Below, one piece after another: positions 30,800-39,950 of a stretch of 64,000 nt of DNA (the first letter of the stretch is position 1; the number at the start of each line of letters is the position of its first letter). Source of the stretch: Breviolum minutum Mf 1.05b.01. Lineage: Eukaryota > Sar > Dinophyceae > Suessiales > Symbiodiniaceae. The translations under genes and the position numbers were made by a program. The stretch covers positions 16,692 to 80,691 of the forward strand of contig DF240214.1 of the NCBI GenBank assembly GCA_000507305.1. Reading direction: 5' to 3'. Below the pieces are notes generated by a model. It made no database searches. It saw nothing but the letters and a program-made list of their open reading frames with translations, and was not told the DNA's origin.

Positions 30800-30960
30800 C
30801 ATTTATGTGTCATGTATGTGAATATATATACATACATATCAGGGGCCCTATTCATATTATATGTACATAAGGGGTATGTTTACATAATGTGTATAAAACT
30901 ATATATACATAGAATATGTATATATATATATACACATATGATTTATACATCATTATGTCA
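30800..30960. repeat. AT-rich TATA/ATGT tract
   Basis: Imperfect TATATACATA-type sequence. Not coding. Confidence 0.7.
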
Positions 30961-31076
30961 GTGGTATGCCTGTAAAACCAAGCCGAATTTTGTTGAGACA
31001 CCGACCTTTATGTATCTTCCTGAGGAGTTCCCAAGCTTCGCAAACCAACAAAAAACGTCTACTGCTCGAGGTCTAC

Positions 31077-31170
31077 TCCTCCGAAAACTAACATGTCCCC
31101 TGAAAAATAGTGGTTGAAATGGCTCCCATTTTGAGCGGACATGTTATATAGTTTCGGAGGGTCTAATTGA
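31077..31170. repeat. Family E element
   Basis: CTCCTCCGAAAACTAACATG ... TATATAGTTTCGGAGGGTC. Confidence 0.7.
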
Positions 31171-31344
31171 ATATCAATGTCTCTGGGTCTAAAATTTTCC
31201 AAAATGTCCAGGGTTTTTATTTTTCAAATTTGGGCTCGAAGCCGCCCTGGTTTTCTTCAGCACAAGCGGAGCTGAAGGTCTGCAGAGTGGTACTTGGATG
31301 ATGGGGGGTAGCAAAGTGATGTTCATTTCAGCGATCAAAACCTT

Positions 31345-31460
31345 AGTTATTTGCTGTATATAAGGGATCATATCACCCAGCTATATACAGTAGGGGTTTT
31401 AATAAGCCATTATAAGGATCCCTCTAAACCAACCAGAATTCAATGGAACGTCAATAGGCC
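31345..31460. repeat. Family H element
   Basis: TTATTTGCTGTATATAAGGG, ATCACCCAGCTATATACAGT, AAGGATCCCTCTAAACCAAC, CAGAATTCAATGGAACGTCA. Confidence 0.75.
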
Positions 31461-31597
31461 CCAAAAAGGAAGCCCGGATCACCTCACAACCACTATTTTT
31501 CAGGGCCTTCTGTTAGTTTCCGGGAGTGTAACAGTGACAACCAGGGTGATTACATTTTGAATAGGAGATACCAAACCATACCTTCACTTGGGGGAGC

Positions 31598-31810
31598 ATG
31601 TTGATTGAACATATATCCAAATGGCTACCCGAGATGATTCCCAGTTTTGTTTGTATTTTTTCGGGATTTTCGGATTTCATAAGAAAATTCATCGTTTTCA
31701 GTGTGAATCTCACCAAAATTGCTGGAGAATCCAAAAAAAGGTGCTCTTTTGGATCGATTCTTTGTGGGAAATTTGGCCCAGATTCTTGGGAAGACGAGCA
31801 ATCATCCGAG
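31598..31810 (+). CDS. Exon ending at a family J element
   Basis: One frame reads LIEHISKWLPEMIPSFVCIF, SGFSDFIRKFIVFSVNLTKI, then GPDSWEDEQSSE up to GAG|GTGGTGG. All three + frames are open toward the 3' end, so the frame is not settled. The exon end coincides with the start of family J. Confidence 0.45.
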
Positions 31811-31919
31811 GTGGTGGCATTTTCACATATTTATGGAATTTTCACCCGGAACCTTGGGGAAGATGAACCCAAATTTGACGAGCACATTTTTCAAAGGGGT
31901 TGGTTCAACCACCAACTAG
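31811..31919 (+). repeat. Family J element acting as a whole intron
   Basis: 109 bp from GTGGTGGCATTTTCAC to GGTTCAACCACCAACTAG. The TIRs provide both GT and AG. The core CCCGGAACCTTGGGGAAGAT, CATTTTTCAAAGGGGTTGG recurs at 37.5, 40.7, 41.1, 44.0, 50.8 and 56.3 kb. Confidence 0.7.
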
Positions 31920-31976
31920 TTTCCCAAAGTCAAAAGAAGAAATCAGGAGTTTCCATTTCCTGCACCCATTTTTCAG
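31920..31976 (+). CDS. Short exon after family J
   Basis: Bounded by CAACTAG and CATTTTTCAG|GTGGCA. Frames FPKSKEEIRSFHFLHPFFR and FPKVKRRNQEFPFPAPIFQ are both open; each is phase-compatible with one upstream frame. Confidence 0.4.
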
Positions 31977-31989
31977 GTGGCATACCCTA

Positions 31990-32741
31990 TTAACCAACTC
32001 TGGAAGTTTAACAGCGAGTTTTCTCCTGAAAATATGCAAAATCCCAAAAACAAAAGGCAACAGTCTTTCAGGGGCGAAAATGTTGCTTGGTGGTTGAATT
32101 TAAGCATATGAATCAACCTGGATCAGTTCCCCGAGGATCGGGGTAAAAATAAGAAATATTCGAGTTGCCACCATCTATGGCCTAAACTCCTTATATTGGG
32201 CATGGTAATCCCACCTTTTATAGGAAATCCCTTGCTATTGGGTATATAAACCCCTAAGGAATTGGGTTGAAACTTGAAACCACCCCACATATTATTTGGG
32301 GGGTGTATTATATAATGGATCTCGGTCTTTTTGATTGGAAATTACTAAGTTATATTGAGCCATCACGTGCTTGGTCATGGTAGCAATGATTGTTATAAGT
32401 TGGGTTCTAAGTATAATTTAAACCCTTCATAAATGTCAATGAATTATGCCTACTTGGTGGCAAAAATGGTAACTAGTTAGTAAGTTGGATTATAACCATA
32501 ACTAACCCCTGCACGTTGATTTTGGTTTATTCGTCCCCTAAATAGGGTGAAAGAACTTATCCAACTTAGGGTTGCGGTTGAAACAGCCAACACCAAAGTG
32601 GGCCCAAAGTCACCAGTTATAAGTAGGGGCCCATTTCACTCCACTTATTTCGAGCGGGGAAAAAAACCACTGAAACCCATGCTCGGGTGTGGCAGCATCC
32701 ATGTCACTCCATTTATTCCAGTGATAGGGTCGGCTTTGTAT
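31990..32741. other. Element-rich spacer
   Basis: Family E half (TTTAACAGCGAGTTTTCTCC, about 32008), a GAGTTGCCACCATCTATGGC / CCTAAACTCC end (about 32162) that recurs inverted at 43.95 kb, a G-like copy (32455-32530) and family F pieces (GTGGGCCCAAAGTCACCAGT, about 32598). No exon. Confidence 0.5.
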
Positions 32742-32890
32742 ACCCTGGAAGTCAACCACCATTAACAAAGATGATGGTCGACTTTGGATGATGACAAATC
32801 CCTAAAAAATGGTTGTTATTTTTGGATGATGATAAATCCCTTACTATAAAAACTGGTGAAACTCGTAAACCAAGCTGTCAAAAATGGTGG
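32742..32890. repeat. Family I element with internal duplication
   Basis: TACCCTGGAAGTCAACCACC ... AATGGTGGTTGGACAGGGTA. TTTGGATGATGA(C/T)AAATCCC appears twice inside, so the copy has expanded locally. Confidence 0.7.
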
Positions 32891-33179
32891 TTGGACAGGG
32901 TATATAACTGTGGAGTTTGAACTTCCCGCAACGACGTTGAAGGGCTCGCTTTGCTTCCACGATCTTTTTGCCGGGATGCCGATATGTGGTGGATAGGTCG
33001 TAAACAAATGCCTGGTGTAGCTGGTGACAAAAAATCATTGTAAGTGTTTTATCATCTTTCGAAGTCTACACTTCTGAGAAGGAAAAATTGAACATCTTTT
33101 TGTAGCAAGTGGCTGGTAGTGATTGCAAATGAGCGAAATCATCGTGAAAAAGTCCGCATGAAGACTTGTAAATTCGTTG

Positions 33180-33243
33180 AGCTTCCTCTCCTTTTGGGGT
33201 GATAAAAAACGATCACGAGCTCACGACCCATCAAAAGTAACAA
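33180..33243 (+). CDS. Exon 1 (visible part) of a six-exon gene
   Basis: Ends DKKRSRAHDPSKVT plus one base, at AACAA|GTAGTT, where a family A element begins. The 5' limit is not resolved; the frame is open back to about 33163. It joins 33413 in phase after removing exactly the element. Confidence 0.45.
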
Positions 33244-33412
33244 GTAGTTTGGAGGATCATCTCAGTTAGTAAGCAGTTAGGATCACCCCCATTTATACGC
33301 CATGGAGTGAATGGCCATTTGGAAGGGGTCCCACAACCCGATCCTTAGGGGACGAAAACGATCATCATGGGTATTAACCACTTGCAAGTTCGCGGAATGA
33401 TCCTCCAAGTAG
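33244..33412 (+). repeat. Family A introner occupying a complete intron
   Basis: 169 bp from GTAGTTTGGAGGATCATC to GAATGATCCTCCAAGTAG. The element's inverted termini are the intron's GT and AG. Inside are AAGCAGTTAGGATCACCCCC and TATTAACCACTTGCAAG. Removing it keeps the frame open on both sides. Confidence 0.75.
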
Positions 33413-33544
33413 TTGGCCCACGAAATCCCACGGCAGAGGTTTTCCCTAACTGCTGGGTTCGATGGGTTGAAAAAATGGAAGAGAAAAAACCACCCGGAAA
33501 TTTGGAAGATGATGAGGAACTTGGAAGTCTTTTCATGGCTTCAG
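33413..33544 (+). CDS. Exon 2 of the six-exon gene
   Basis: In phase with exon 1: IGPRNPTAEVFPNCWVRWVE then KMEEKKPPGNLEDDEELGSL and FMAS, ending TCAG|GTTTGA in phase 1. An acidic stretch NLEDDEELG follows a basic one. An alternative frame is open too, but only this one joins exons 1 and 3. Confidence 0.55.
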
Positions 33545-33591
33545 GTTTGACCAGGCCTCTGTTTTTGTTGAGATTTCAGCGGTTTGTCAGT

Positions 33592-33705
33592 CCACTTGAG
33601 CAATGAAAAAAGGAGCCCCAAACGGTTGTTTTCAGGGTATGTAGGGTATGAAATCCTATCCAGTTTTATGGGGATTATTTTCAACCATTAGAAGGATCTA
33701 TCTTA
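33592..33705. repeat. Family H element in intron 2
   Basis: CACTTGAGCAATGAAAAAAG, GGTTGTTTTCAGGG, ATGAAATCCTATCCAGTTTT, GAAGGATCTATCTTACCC; the 3' end merges with family I. Confidence 0.7.
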
Positions 33706-33832
33706 CCCTGGAAGTCCTTGGCCACCAATTTTTAGTCCGGTTGGTTTACGAGTTTCACCATTATTTTAGTAGGGGTTTATCATCATCCAAAAGAAAGTTG
33801 ATCCTTTTAATCAATGGTGGCATGCCCGCTTA
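33706..33832. repeat. Family I element in intron 2
   Basis: TACCCTGGAAGTCCTTGGCC, CCGGTTGGTTTACGAGTTTC, GGGGTTTATCATCATCC, TCAATGGTGGC. Inverted relative to the 57.8 kb copy. Confidence 0.75.
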
Positions 33833-33905
33833 ACCAGGGTTTTTTCACAACCACAATGACTCACTGGAATGCTATGCCCAGGGTTTTTTTGTTCAACTGG
33901 GGTAG

Positions 33906-33950
33906 AGTTTGGGAAATTCCGCTCCATGTTTTGGCTCTCCAAGTTGCTGC
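33906..33950 (+). CDS. Exon 3, 45 nt
   Basis: Acceptor GGGGTAG, donor CTGC|GTAAGT (strong). In phase: E plus FGKFRSMFWLSKLL. It links exons 2 and 4 without a frame break. Confidence 0.5.
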
Positions 33951-34186
33951 GTAAGTTTGAATCCGGTGCGTGATGGCATGGGATAACTTGCTTCTTGAGC
34001 TTTTTTTGAAGGTTTTTTTTGTGGTGATGCGTGGTAGGTATTTTTACCTAGAAGTCGGGGTTCTTAAAGTCTCTTTTTTTTCTCCAACATTTGGTTGATT
34101 TTTAAAAAAATCACATCCCAGACACTCGAAGGATGGTATATTTACTTACCTTGCCCCCTTAACTACCCGGTTTTGTAGGTAAACAG

Positions 34187-34368
34187 ATCGTAGATTGAGT
34201 ATTTGGGTATCTAGAATTGGTGAACGGCCGAAATATGCAGGTATAATTTCTTCCTTGTGGAGAGCAGTCCTTTTTATTCGCGAGAAAGACATCATAGTGC
34301 CAATTGCCAGGGCTTTGTTTTTTGTTGATGATGAAGCTCACATCTCACTATTGTCTTTTCGTTACAAA
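34187..34368 (+). CDS. Exon 4 of the six-exon gene
   Basis: Acceptor GTAGGTAAACAG. The frame reads RLSIWVSRIGERPKYAGIIS, SLWRAVLFIREKDIIVPIAR, ALFFVDDEAHISLLSFRYK. The mix of hydrophobic helices and conserved-looking charged residues suggests a folded cytosolic or membrane-associated domain; no family recognised. It ends at AAA|GTGGGCCCC, the start of a family F element. Confidence 0.6.
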
Positions 34369-34425
34369 GTGGGCCCCTACCTGTTATAACTCCTAACTCC
34401 ACCTACAGGGGTAAAATCACCCCAG
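34369..34425 (+). repeat. Family F fragment as a 57-bp intron
   Basis: GTGGGCCCCTACCTGTTATA ... GGTAAAATCACCCCAG. Contains CCTAACTCC as a branch-like site. Phase 0 on both sides. Confidence 0.6.
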
Positions 34426-34543
34426 CTACCCATGGTTTTTCCCATCGGTGAGGGAAAGACTTTGGATGCAATCGCAGAAGATGAATCGGGGAAAAGCAAA
34501 GGGGATTCCCACTCCGAGGATGACTTCTATAGGAAGTGTCACG
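34426..34543 (+). CDS. Exon 5 of the six-exon gene
   Basis: LPMVFPIGEGKTLDAIAEDE then SGKSKGDSHSEDDFYRKCH, ending CACG|GTGAAC. Acidic and Ser-rich after exon 4; likely a flexible segment. Confidence 0.6.
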
Positions 34544-34679
34544 GTGAACCTACGTTTCCTTCATTTTTTGAGGTTGTAACCCAAATTTTCAAACCTTAAA
34601 AGATTTTTCCATGACGGCAAGACAAACAATATCAGATACACCCTGGAAAAACCAAGATTTTGAACCCAAAGATGGAGGT

Positions 34680-34915
34680 GGATGGAAGATGATTTCCTTT
34701 TCAAAAGGGTGATTTTCCGGTTCCATGTTAGTTTTCGTTAGTTTTCGGGGAGTAACTGGACTTTTGAGGGAACTGATGACCTGCTAGGTCAAGGATGGAT
34801 TTTCCGTGGTGACTTTTGGTTCTGACATACATCCTGGAAGTCCTTGTCCAGCGTAAGGGTTTGCCATCATCCAAAAAGGAACCACAATATTTTCAATGGT
34901 GGTTGACTTCAAGGC
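34680..34915. repeat. Family E and I pieces in intron 5
   Basis: TCCGGTTCCATGTTAGTTTT with GTTAGTTTTCGGGGAGT (34717-34753) is a family E end. CATCCTGGAAGTCCTTGTCC to GGTGGTTGACTTCAAGG (34832-34915) is a family I copy. Confidence 0.6.
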
Positions 34916-34966
34916 TACAAAAACATCATTCAAACGGTTGTTGTCCTATGGCAATTTCTATCCCAG

Positions 34967-35121
34967 CCATCTTTGCGCGGGTGCTTCCTCGGGAATTTCT
35001 CCGAGGTACAGATGGATGTCTCTTTCCCGACGTAGCTGGAACATGTTCAAGTTTTGTCGAAGTGGGTGGTGAAAAAATGGGTGGAGAAGAGAAACCCCTC
35101 TCAAGATGGAAAGGGTCATGA
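34967..35121 (+). CDS. Exon 6 of the six-exon gene
   Basis: Acceptor TTCTATCCCAG. In phase: AIFARVLPREFLRGTDGCLF, PDVAGTCSSFVEVGGEKMGG, then EEKPLSRWKGS and TGA. An earlier donor (GAA|GTGGGT) would shorten it. Confidence 0.5.
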
Positions 35122-35149
35122 AAATGGAAATGGGAACTTTTTTTTTTGG

Positions 35150-35335
35150 AGGAAGATTCCCAAAGAAGCAGCAAACATGTTGCAAAGGGATAATTTTGAA
35201 GGACTTTTTCCTTACAGTGCATTGTTGAGATTGGGAAATTCAATGACCCCCGCAAGATGTAAGGATGTAAAACTGGCTGGTGCGTATCGTCAAGAGAGCA
35301 TCCAATAAGCAGTCAGGATGGCAATTTTTTTGGAG
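35150..35335. repeat. Dispersed repeat with open frame
   Basis: GATTCCCAAAGAAGCAGCAA recurs at 35775, and GCTGGTGCGTATCGT recurs at 52862. The frame PKEAANMLQRDNFEGLFPYS is open, but the repetition argues this is a repeat or a duplicated exon. Confidence 0.45.
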
Positions 35336-35514
35336 TAAAGGGTCAGCACTGGCTTGGGGGGTGTTTTTTTTCTTTGGCCAGAAAAGGATGGAACAATGGA
35401 ACATCTTTTTGAACTAAAAAAAAATGACACCTGAAATTGTCATGGGTACTTTTCTCCAGATACCCCCTCCACCACCCCTCATCATGGCAAATAGCCGGTC
35501 GTATCGAAGGGGAG

Positions 35515-35650
35515 TATTACTGGGATGTCAATGTCCAGGGTACTTAGTAAATCGCTTATAACCCCCATATAAGTAGGTTGGAAGTCCCGTAAATAGGTTA
35601 TAAGCCAACTTACGAACTAGTTGCTAACTTCTATGGACACCTTGGTAACC
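35515..35650. repeat. Family G element
   Basis: GATGTCAATGTCCAGGGTAC, TAAATCGCTTATAACCCCCA, then TTACGAACTAGTTGCTAACT and TCTATGGACACC. Similar to 17290-17400. Confidence 0.7.
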
Positions 35651-35805
35651 ACCAGCTTGTCCCTTAATTAAGCCATAGCCTTCGTCGGAATCATTGCTTG
35701 AAGGCGAAGAGATCTTGACCGATCACCTTAGTACCTAAATATCCCTGGAATGGACATTTTTTTTGGGGGGGGGATTCCAAAGAAGCAGCAAATGTTGCAA
35801 AGGGA

Positions 35806-35966
35806 TAACTTTGGAGCATTTAGTAAGTGGCTAGGAACCCCCATTTATAAGCCATGAATGACCATTTGGAAAGGGAACAACCCTACTAACCCTACTTAGG
35901 GGACTTATTAACCATGGCTATTAACCACTTACGAGCCATGGCATGATGATAATCATCCTCCAAGTA
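35806..35966. repeat. Family A element
   Basis: TAACTTTGGAGCATTTAGTA ... GATAATCATCCTCCAAGTAG, with AAGTGGCTAGGAACCCCCAT and CCATTTGGAAAGGGAACAAC. Confidence 0.75.
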
Positions 35967-36564
35967 GGGTAAAATAGAAAATCCGAACATAGTAACTCGA
36001 AACTGTAAGCAATTACCATTTTCGCCAGCAAGTAAGTCACCAAGCTTCACCCCAAGGGATTCCCCAAGCTCGCCTTTTTTTCACCAGCATTTGGGTGTAT
36101 CGATCCCCTAGCCAAGCATGTCTGAGCTAGGCGTAACTGACCCCAATTTTATGCTCCCTGAGGATGTAGATGTTATTTGACACATTGGGAATGTAATTTG
36201 TTCGTTTGAAATAGATATATATATATATATATCCAAAAATGACGCTTGATATTTTTGAAGCCGGTTACCCTCCCGAAATTTCACATAGATACCAAAAACA
36301 TGGTTTTTATAAAATGTATCTCCTTTGGAATATGGCTACATTTTGGGTATCCATTTTTTTGGTTTTCGGGGGGTGTAGGATATATACCTTTTCCTAAGGC
36401 TACACCATAATTTTTTGGGACAGCCCAATTCGTCAAATTTTTGTTGGAGAACCTTCAGAGGCATTTGGATCAGCTGATTGAGCGCTTGAAATCAGTGCCT
36501 TGACTGAGATTTTCGGTGGGAAAAAAATCCTCGGCTATAAATTTGAGCAGCGACCAAAAACTTT

Positions 36565-36665
36565 GATTATTTGCTGTATCATACGGGATTATACTACTCA
36601 GTTATATGGAGATTATAATAAGCTATTGTAAGGATCCCTACGAACCAACCAGGATTCAAAGAAAA
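36565..36665. repeat. Family H element
   Basis: TTATTTGCTGTATCATACGG, AGCTATTGTAAGGATCCCTA, CGAACCAACCAGGATTCAAA. Confidence 0.7.
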
Positions 36666-36772
36666 AATGCCACAAGGGTTTTGTTGCGGTTGCTCATTCA
36701 CGAAGTTGAATCCATGAGCAAGCAAGAACTGACAGAAAAAACTCCGCGAGAAAATTTGTATCAGAATCAGCC

Positions 36773-37016
36773 TGGCAATTCTGCTGGTGACCTTTTTGTC
36801 ATAGCTGGTCAACCTACCCTCCCTCAACGTACCCCACCAGAAAGGGCCTTGTTAAGCGAAACCCATGGTTAATAAGCCCTGATTATAAGGCCGACTATTT
36901 CTGGGGGTAGGTTGACCAGCCACAATTTTGGGATGGTGGTTGGTGACACTTTCGAAGGTGGTTGGTAACCTCCAAGGATCAGGGATAACCAGGTCACGAA
37001 ATTGAATCACCTGGAG
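36773..37016. repeat. Family C element split by a family D insertion
   Basis: CCTGGCAATTCTGCTGGTGA and GACCTTTTTG on the left, then ATTTTGGGATGGTGGTTGGT and AATTGAATCACCTGG on the right. The break falls inside the family C motif GACCTTTTTGGGATGG. Confidence 0.75.
36802..36921. repeat. Family D element nested in family C
   Basis: TAGCTGGTCAACCTACCCTC ... GGGGTAGGTTGACCAGC, with AATAAGCCCTGATTATAAGG inside. Confidence 0.8.
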
Positions 37017-37476
37017 CTCCTCAAAAAAAACAAACAAAACACCCTAGCAATTTGTCATATATAGATACCAACATTCCACCAATGGCGGAAGCGCCATCTT
37101 TTTCCAAGCAAGCAAGGCACCAAAGGACAGTCTTTTGTCGTTCTTTTTTCGGATTTTTGGAGGGCAGGAACCTTGGAAGTGCCCCAGTCGACTATTAAAA
37201 AAAGATAGGCAACTTCACCACAGTCGACTAGATAGGGGACCCCTTAAAAAGTAACAAATGACTAGTTGGAAAATCCATCAGCTTCATGAGTCGATGTATT
37301 TCCTATATTGAAAATGGGGGATGTAACTCCAGTGTCATCTTAGTTTTCAGAGGTGTATTTCTTTCAAGGTTTGGGAATTTTAATCATCCAGAAATTGGGG
37401 ATCTATTAATTGGAATAGTCGTCTTCTAGGGTAAGTTTCCTCCAACTTTTTGATTTGATTCCCAACAAAAAATCTG

Positions 37477-37592
37477 GTGGCAACTCAAATATTTTTGGTA
37501 TTTTCACCCCGAACCTTCGGAAAGATGAACCCATTTTGACTTACGCATATTTTTCAAAAGGGTTGGTTGACGTTCAACCACCAACTCGAAAT
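37477..37592. repeat. Family J element before an exon
   Basis: GGTGGCAACTCAAATATTTT, CACCCCGAACCTTCGGAAAG, GTTCAACCACCAACTCG. The exon at 37600 starts eight bases later. Confidence 0.75.
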
Positions 37593-37599
37593 TCGCAAG

Positions 37600-37737
37600 G
37601 AGTTGGTGCAGCACTACGAGAAAGATGTGGCTTTCATCAGGGACAGCAGCAAAGCATCTCGAGAGATCGAGGTGGGACGGGAGAAGTTGGAAGTTGACGG
37701 AGGGTCCAAGTCGACCAGGAATTTCCATGAATTTCAG
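37600..37737 (+). CDS. Exon, charged helical
   Basis: After TTCGCAAG: ELVQHYEKDVAFIRDSSKAS, REIEVGREKLEVDGGSKSTR, NFHEFQ, ending TTTCAG|GTAGGG. A coiled coil is possible. Family not recognised. Confidence 0.55.
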
Positions 37738-37912
37738 GTAGGGATAAAATCACCGAAGGTCAGATGATGAGCGGTTGGGGTGTAGAATCACCGAAACAAA
37801 ACGCAAGGTATTTAGGTTCCATGAAACCATTCTCAGAAGGTGAGCCAGGATCCCTAGGGTGTAGTCTTGAACCGAAAAGATGACATTTTTCGAGTGTTGT
37901 GATTTACTCGTT

Positions 37913-38001
37913 CTCCCATAATCATGGAAGTGGAAAACTACCCTAAATGAAAGGAAACTAATATTGGAGGGACCTATTTTCCACTTCCATGATTATGGGA
38001 G
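37913..38001. repeat. Family N element with perfect 25-bp arms
   Basis: The left arm 37913-37937 starts CTCCCATAATCATGG. The right arm 37977-38001 is its exact reverse complement. The 39-base middle matches the copy at 2.2 kb. Confidence 0.85.
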
Positions 38002-38099
38002 GAAGGGTATTTCAGAAACAGTTCCGGGGGGACTATTCTCTTAATGGTCGACTTGACTTACAGGGGAAGAGTTTTTTTTGGTTGATTTCAATGATCTAG

Positions 38100-38218
38100 A
38101 GGGTTTAATAGCCGGCCTCAGAAAGGGAAACTACTTGTTAATAAGCCCTTTACAAGGCCCGCTATTTCTGGGGGGAGGGGTACGTTAGCGGGGGCGGCTG
38201 AAGGTTGACTATAGCCAT
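38100..38218. repeat. Family D element, partial
   Basis: ATAGCCGGCCTCAGAAAGGG, GTTAATAAGCCCTTTACAAG, GCTATTTCTGGGGGGAGGGG, GTTGACTATAGCCAT. Confidence 0.65.
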
Positions 38219-38492
38219 CATTGTGGTGATTTCATGTCTCAATTTTTTTTTGTTCGAAACCCGAAAATCGTCGGGGGAAATTCGTGGTAGTTCCCCACGT
38301 TGACTGAGAAGATCTGTGAAGATTCTTTTCGGAAACAAAAAGCCACCAAGTACCACGCGAAAGCCGCATTTTTTTCATTTTTAGGGGTTATAACTTATGA
38401 CCTAGGGCTCAAAGCTTAAAACCTTTATTTTTCCATAGGTTTTGAGGTTTGGGTCCACCACTATAGTCATGTTTATTTTTCCAATCTGTCAG

Positions 38493-38679
38493 GTGACACC
38501 ACATGGACATGAGTCTCCACACATTTTGCGCTTGGCTGCTGGAAAATCCTTCTTTGGAGAGCCTTGGTACATGTATATACAATGGTTCATGTTGGTGCTT
38601 CTTGTTGGTAGTTGTTGCGGCCATTTTTTTGGGGGCATATTTGGCCAGAAGGAATGGTCCTTCAAAGGATTCCGAATTT
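38493..38679 (+). CDS. Exon with membrane segment
   Basis: Acceptor CCAATCTGTCAG. The frame VTPHGHESPHILRLAAGKSF is followed by a hydrophobic span WFMLVLLVGSCCGHFFGGIF and GQKEWSFKGFRI. The donor is TTT|GTAAGG, five bases before a family A element. It joins 39006 in phase if GAAG is the acceptor. A second frame also has a hydrophobic span and is the alternative. Confidence 0.5.
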
Positions 38680-38684
38680 GTAAG

Positions 38685-38854
38685 GTACTTGGAGGATCAT
38701 CCCAGTTAGTACAGTAAGTGGTTAGGATCACCCCCATTGATTGATAAGCCATGAATGGCTCTTTGTAAAGGGTACCACCCTACTGAAACGGGACTAAAAC
38801 TATCCATGGGCCAATCAAAAAAACTCACTATATAACTGGGATGATCCTCCAAAA
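38685..38854. repeat. Family A element in an intron
   Basis: GTACTTGGAGGATCATCCCA ... TAACTGGGATGATCCTCCAA, abutting a family C element. Confidence 0.85.
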
Positions 38855-38972
38855 CGCCTGGCAATTCCTTGTGACCTTTGTAGGATGGTGGTTGGTGACC
38901 CTTTCTATTGGCTGTTGGTGACCTCCAACTATCGGGATCAAAAGGTTAGGGCCTGAAATCACCCCAAATCAC
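38855..38972. repeat. Family C element abutting family A
   Basis: GCCTGGCAATTCCTTGTGAC, GATGGTGGTTGGTGACCC, GCCTGAAATCACC. The intron 38680-39005 is essentially A + C. Confidence 0.7.
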
Positions 38973-39005
38973 AAGCATCTTTGCACAGAAGTTAGCTTTC
39001 AGAAG

Positions 39006-39190
39006 TTGTGATTTGCTTGAAAACGGATGAATTTGCAAAAATTGCACAGTGGTTTCAACCAAGTTTCATCCTTTTCTACGGATCGGTTGAAACCCTCCCA
39101 ATTCCGGTTCGCAAAAACTTCGATGACCAAACTCACGCACTCTCAGGGCTCACCTTGAGAAAAGTTGGCAAACAAAAATCATGCGTTTGA
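39006..39190 (+). CDS. Terminal exon joined to 38493-38679
   Basis: FVICLKTDEFAKIAQWFQPS, FILFYGSVETLPIPVRKNFD, DQTHALSGLTLRKVGKQKSC, V and TGA. Reads as one protein with the upstream membrane exon. Unidentified. Confidence 0.5.
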
Positions 39191-39194
39191 TGGG

Positions 39195-39950
39195 CCGTTT
39201 TAGTGGATCGTTATAAGTAGGGGGCCGTTTCAACTCCATTTCAGGGTGAAATTGGGTGAAATAACCTCAGTTATCCATTTATAATAAGGCCATTTATAGG
39301 GTCTACCCATGTCATTTCATTGTAACGATCGGCCAGGAGCACATTTTTTCAGGGTGATCCTCACAATTTTCCCACGACCAGGGCCGTCTTTTTTCCGTAT
39401 TTTTACCAATGGGTGAAAAGAATCCTGAATTTTAGCATTGTGGCTGCAATGGTTAATAAGCCCTTCATAAGGCCTTATTTCCGGGGGGGATTAGCCATAG
39501 TAGCAGGGATTGACTGCCAACAAACCAATGTTGTTTGGATCTCTTGGGTATTTGTACACATCCATGTTACAAAAAAGAAGCTTCAGTCCAACTCTAACTG
39601 AACATTCATACAGTGCTGTTGAAGGAAAACAACTTGCATTACCCTTTGGTAAACTAACATGAAGCCAAAATCAAGGTGTTTGGTAGATGTTTCTCCTGTT
39701 ACAAGGGGGTATTTTCAGGTTCCATGTTTCTACCAAGGGGTATTTTCAGGTTCCATGAGGATTTTGGACGACCTCCGCCAACCTCACCTTCGGGGATTTC
39801 CCCGCTCCAAAAATGGTCAATTTTTTGATATTTTTTGATGTTCACTTCCAGGATATTTGAAAAGAATATTCAACAAGTTAAATACACAAGTCGTTTCTTT
39901 GCTATTTTTTTCAGACATTTTCAAAAAAATCTTTCAACTTAAGTTCAGAA
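39195..39950. other. Element-rich spacer
   Basis: Family F pieces (AGTAGGGGGCCGTTTCAACT about 39217; TATAATAAGGCCATTTATAG about 39280), a family D core (GTTAATAAGCCCTTCATAAG about 39450). No exon. Confidence 0.5.
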
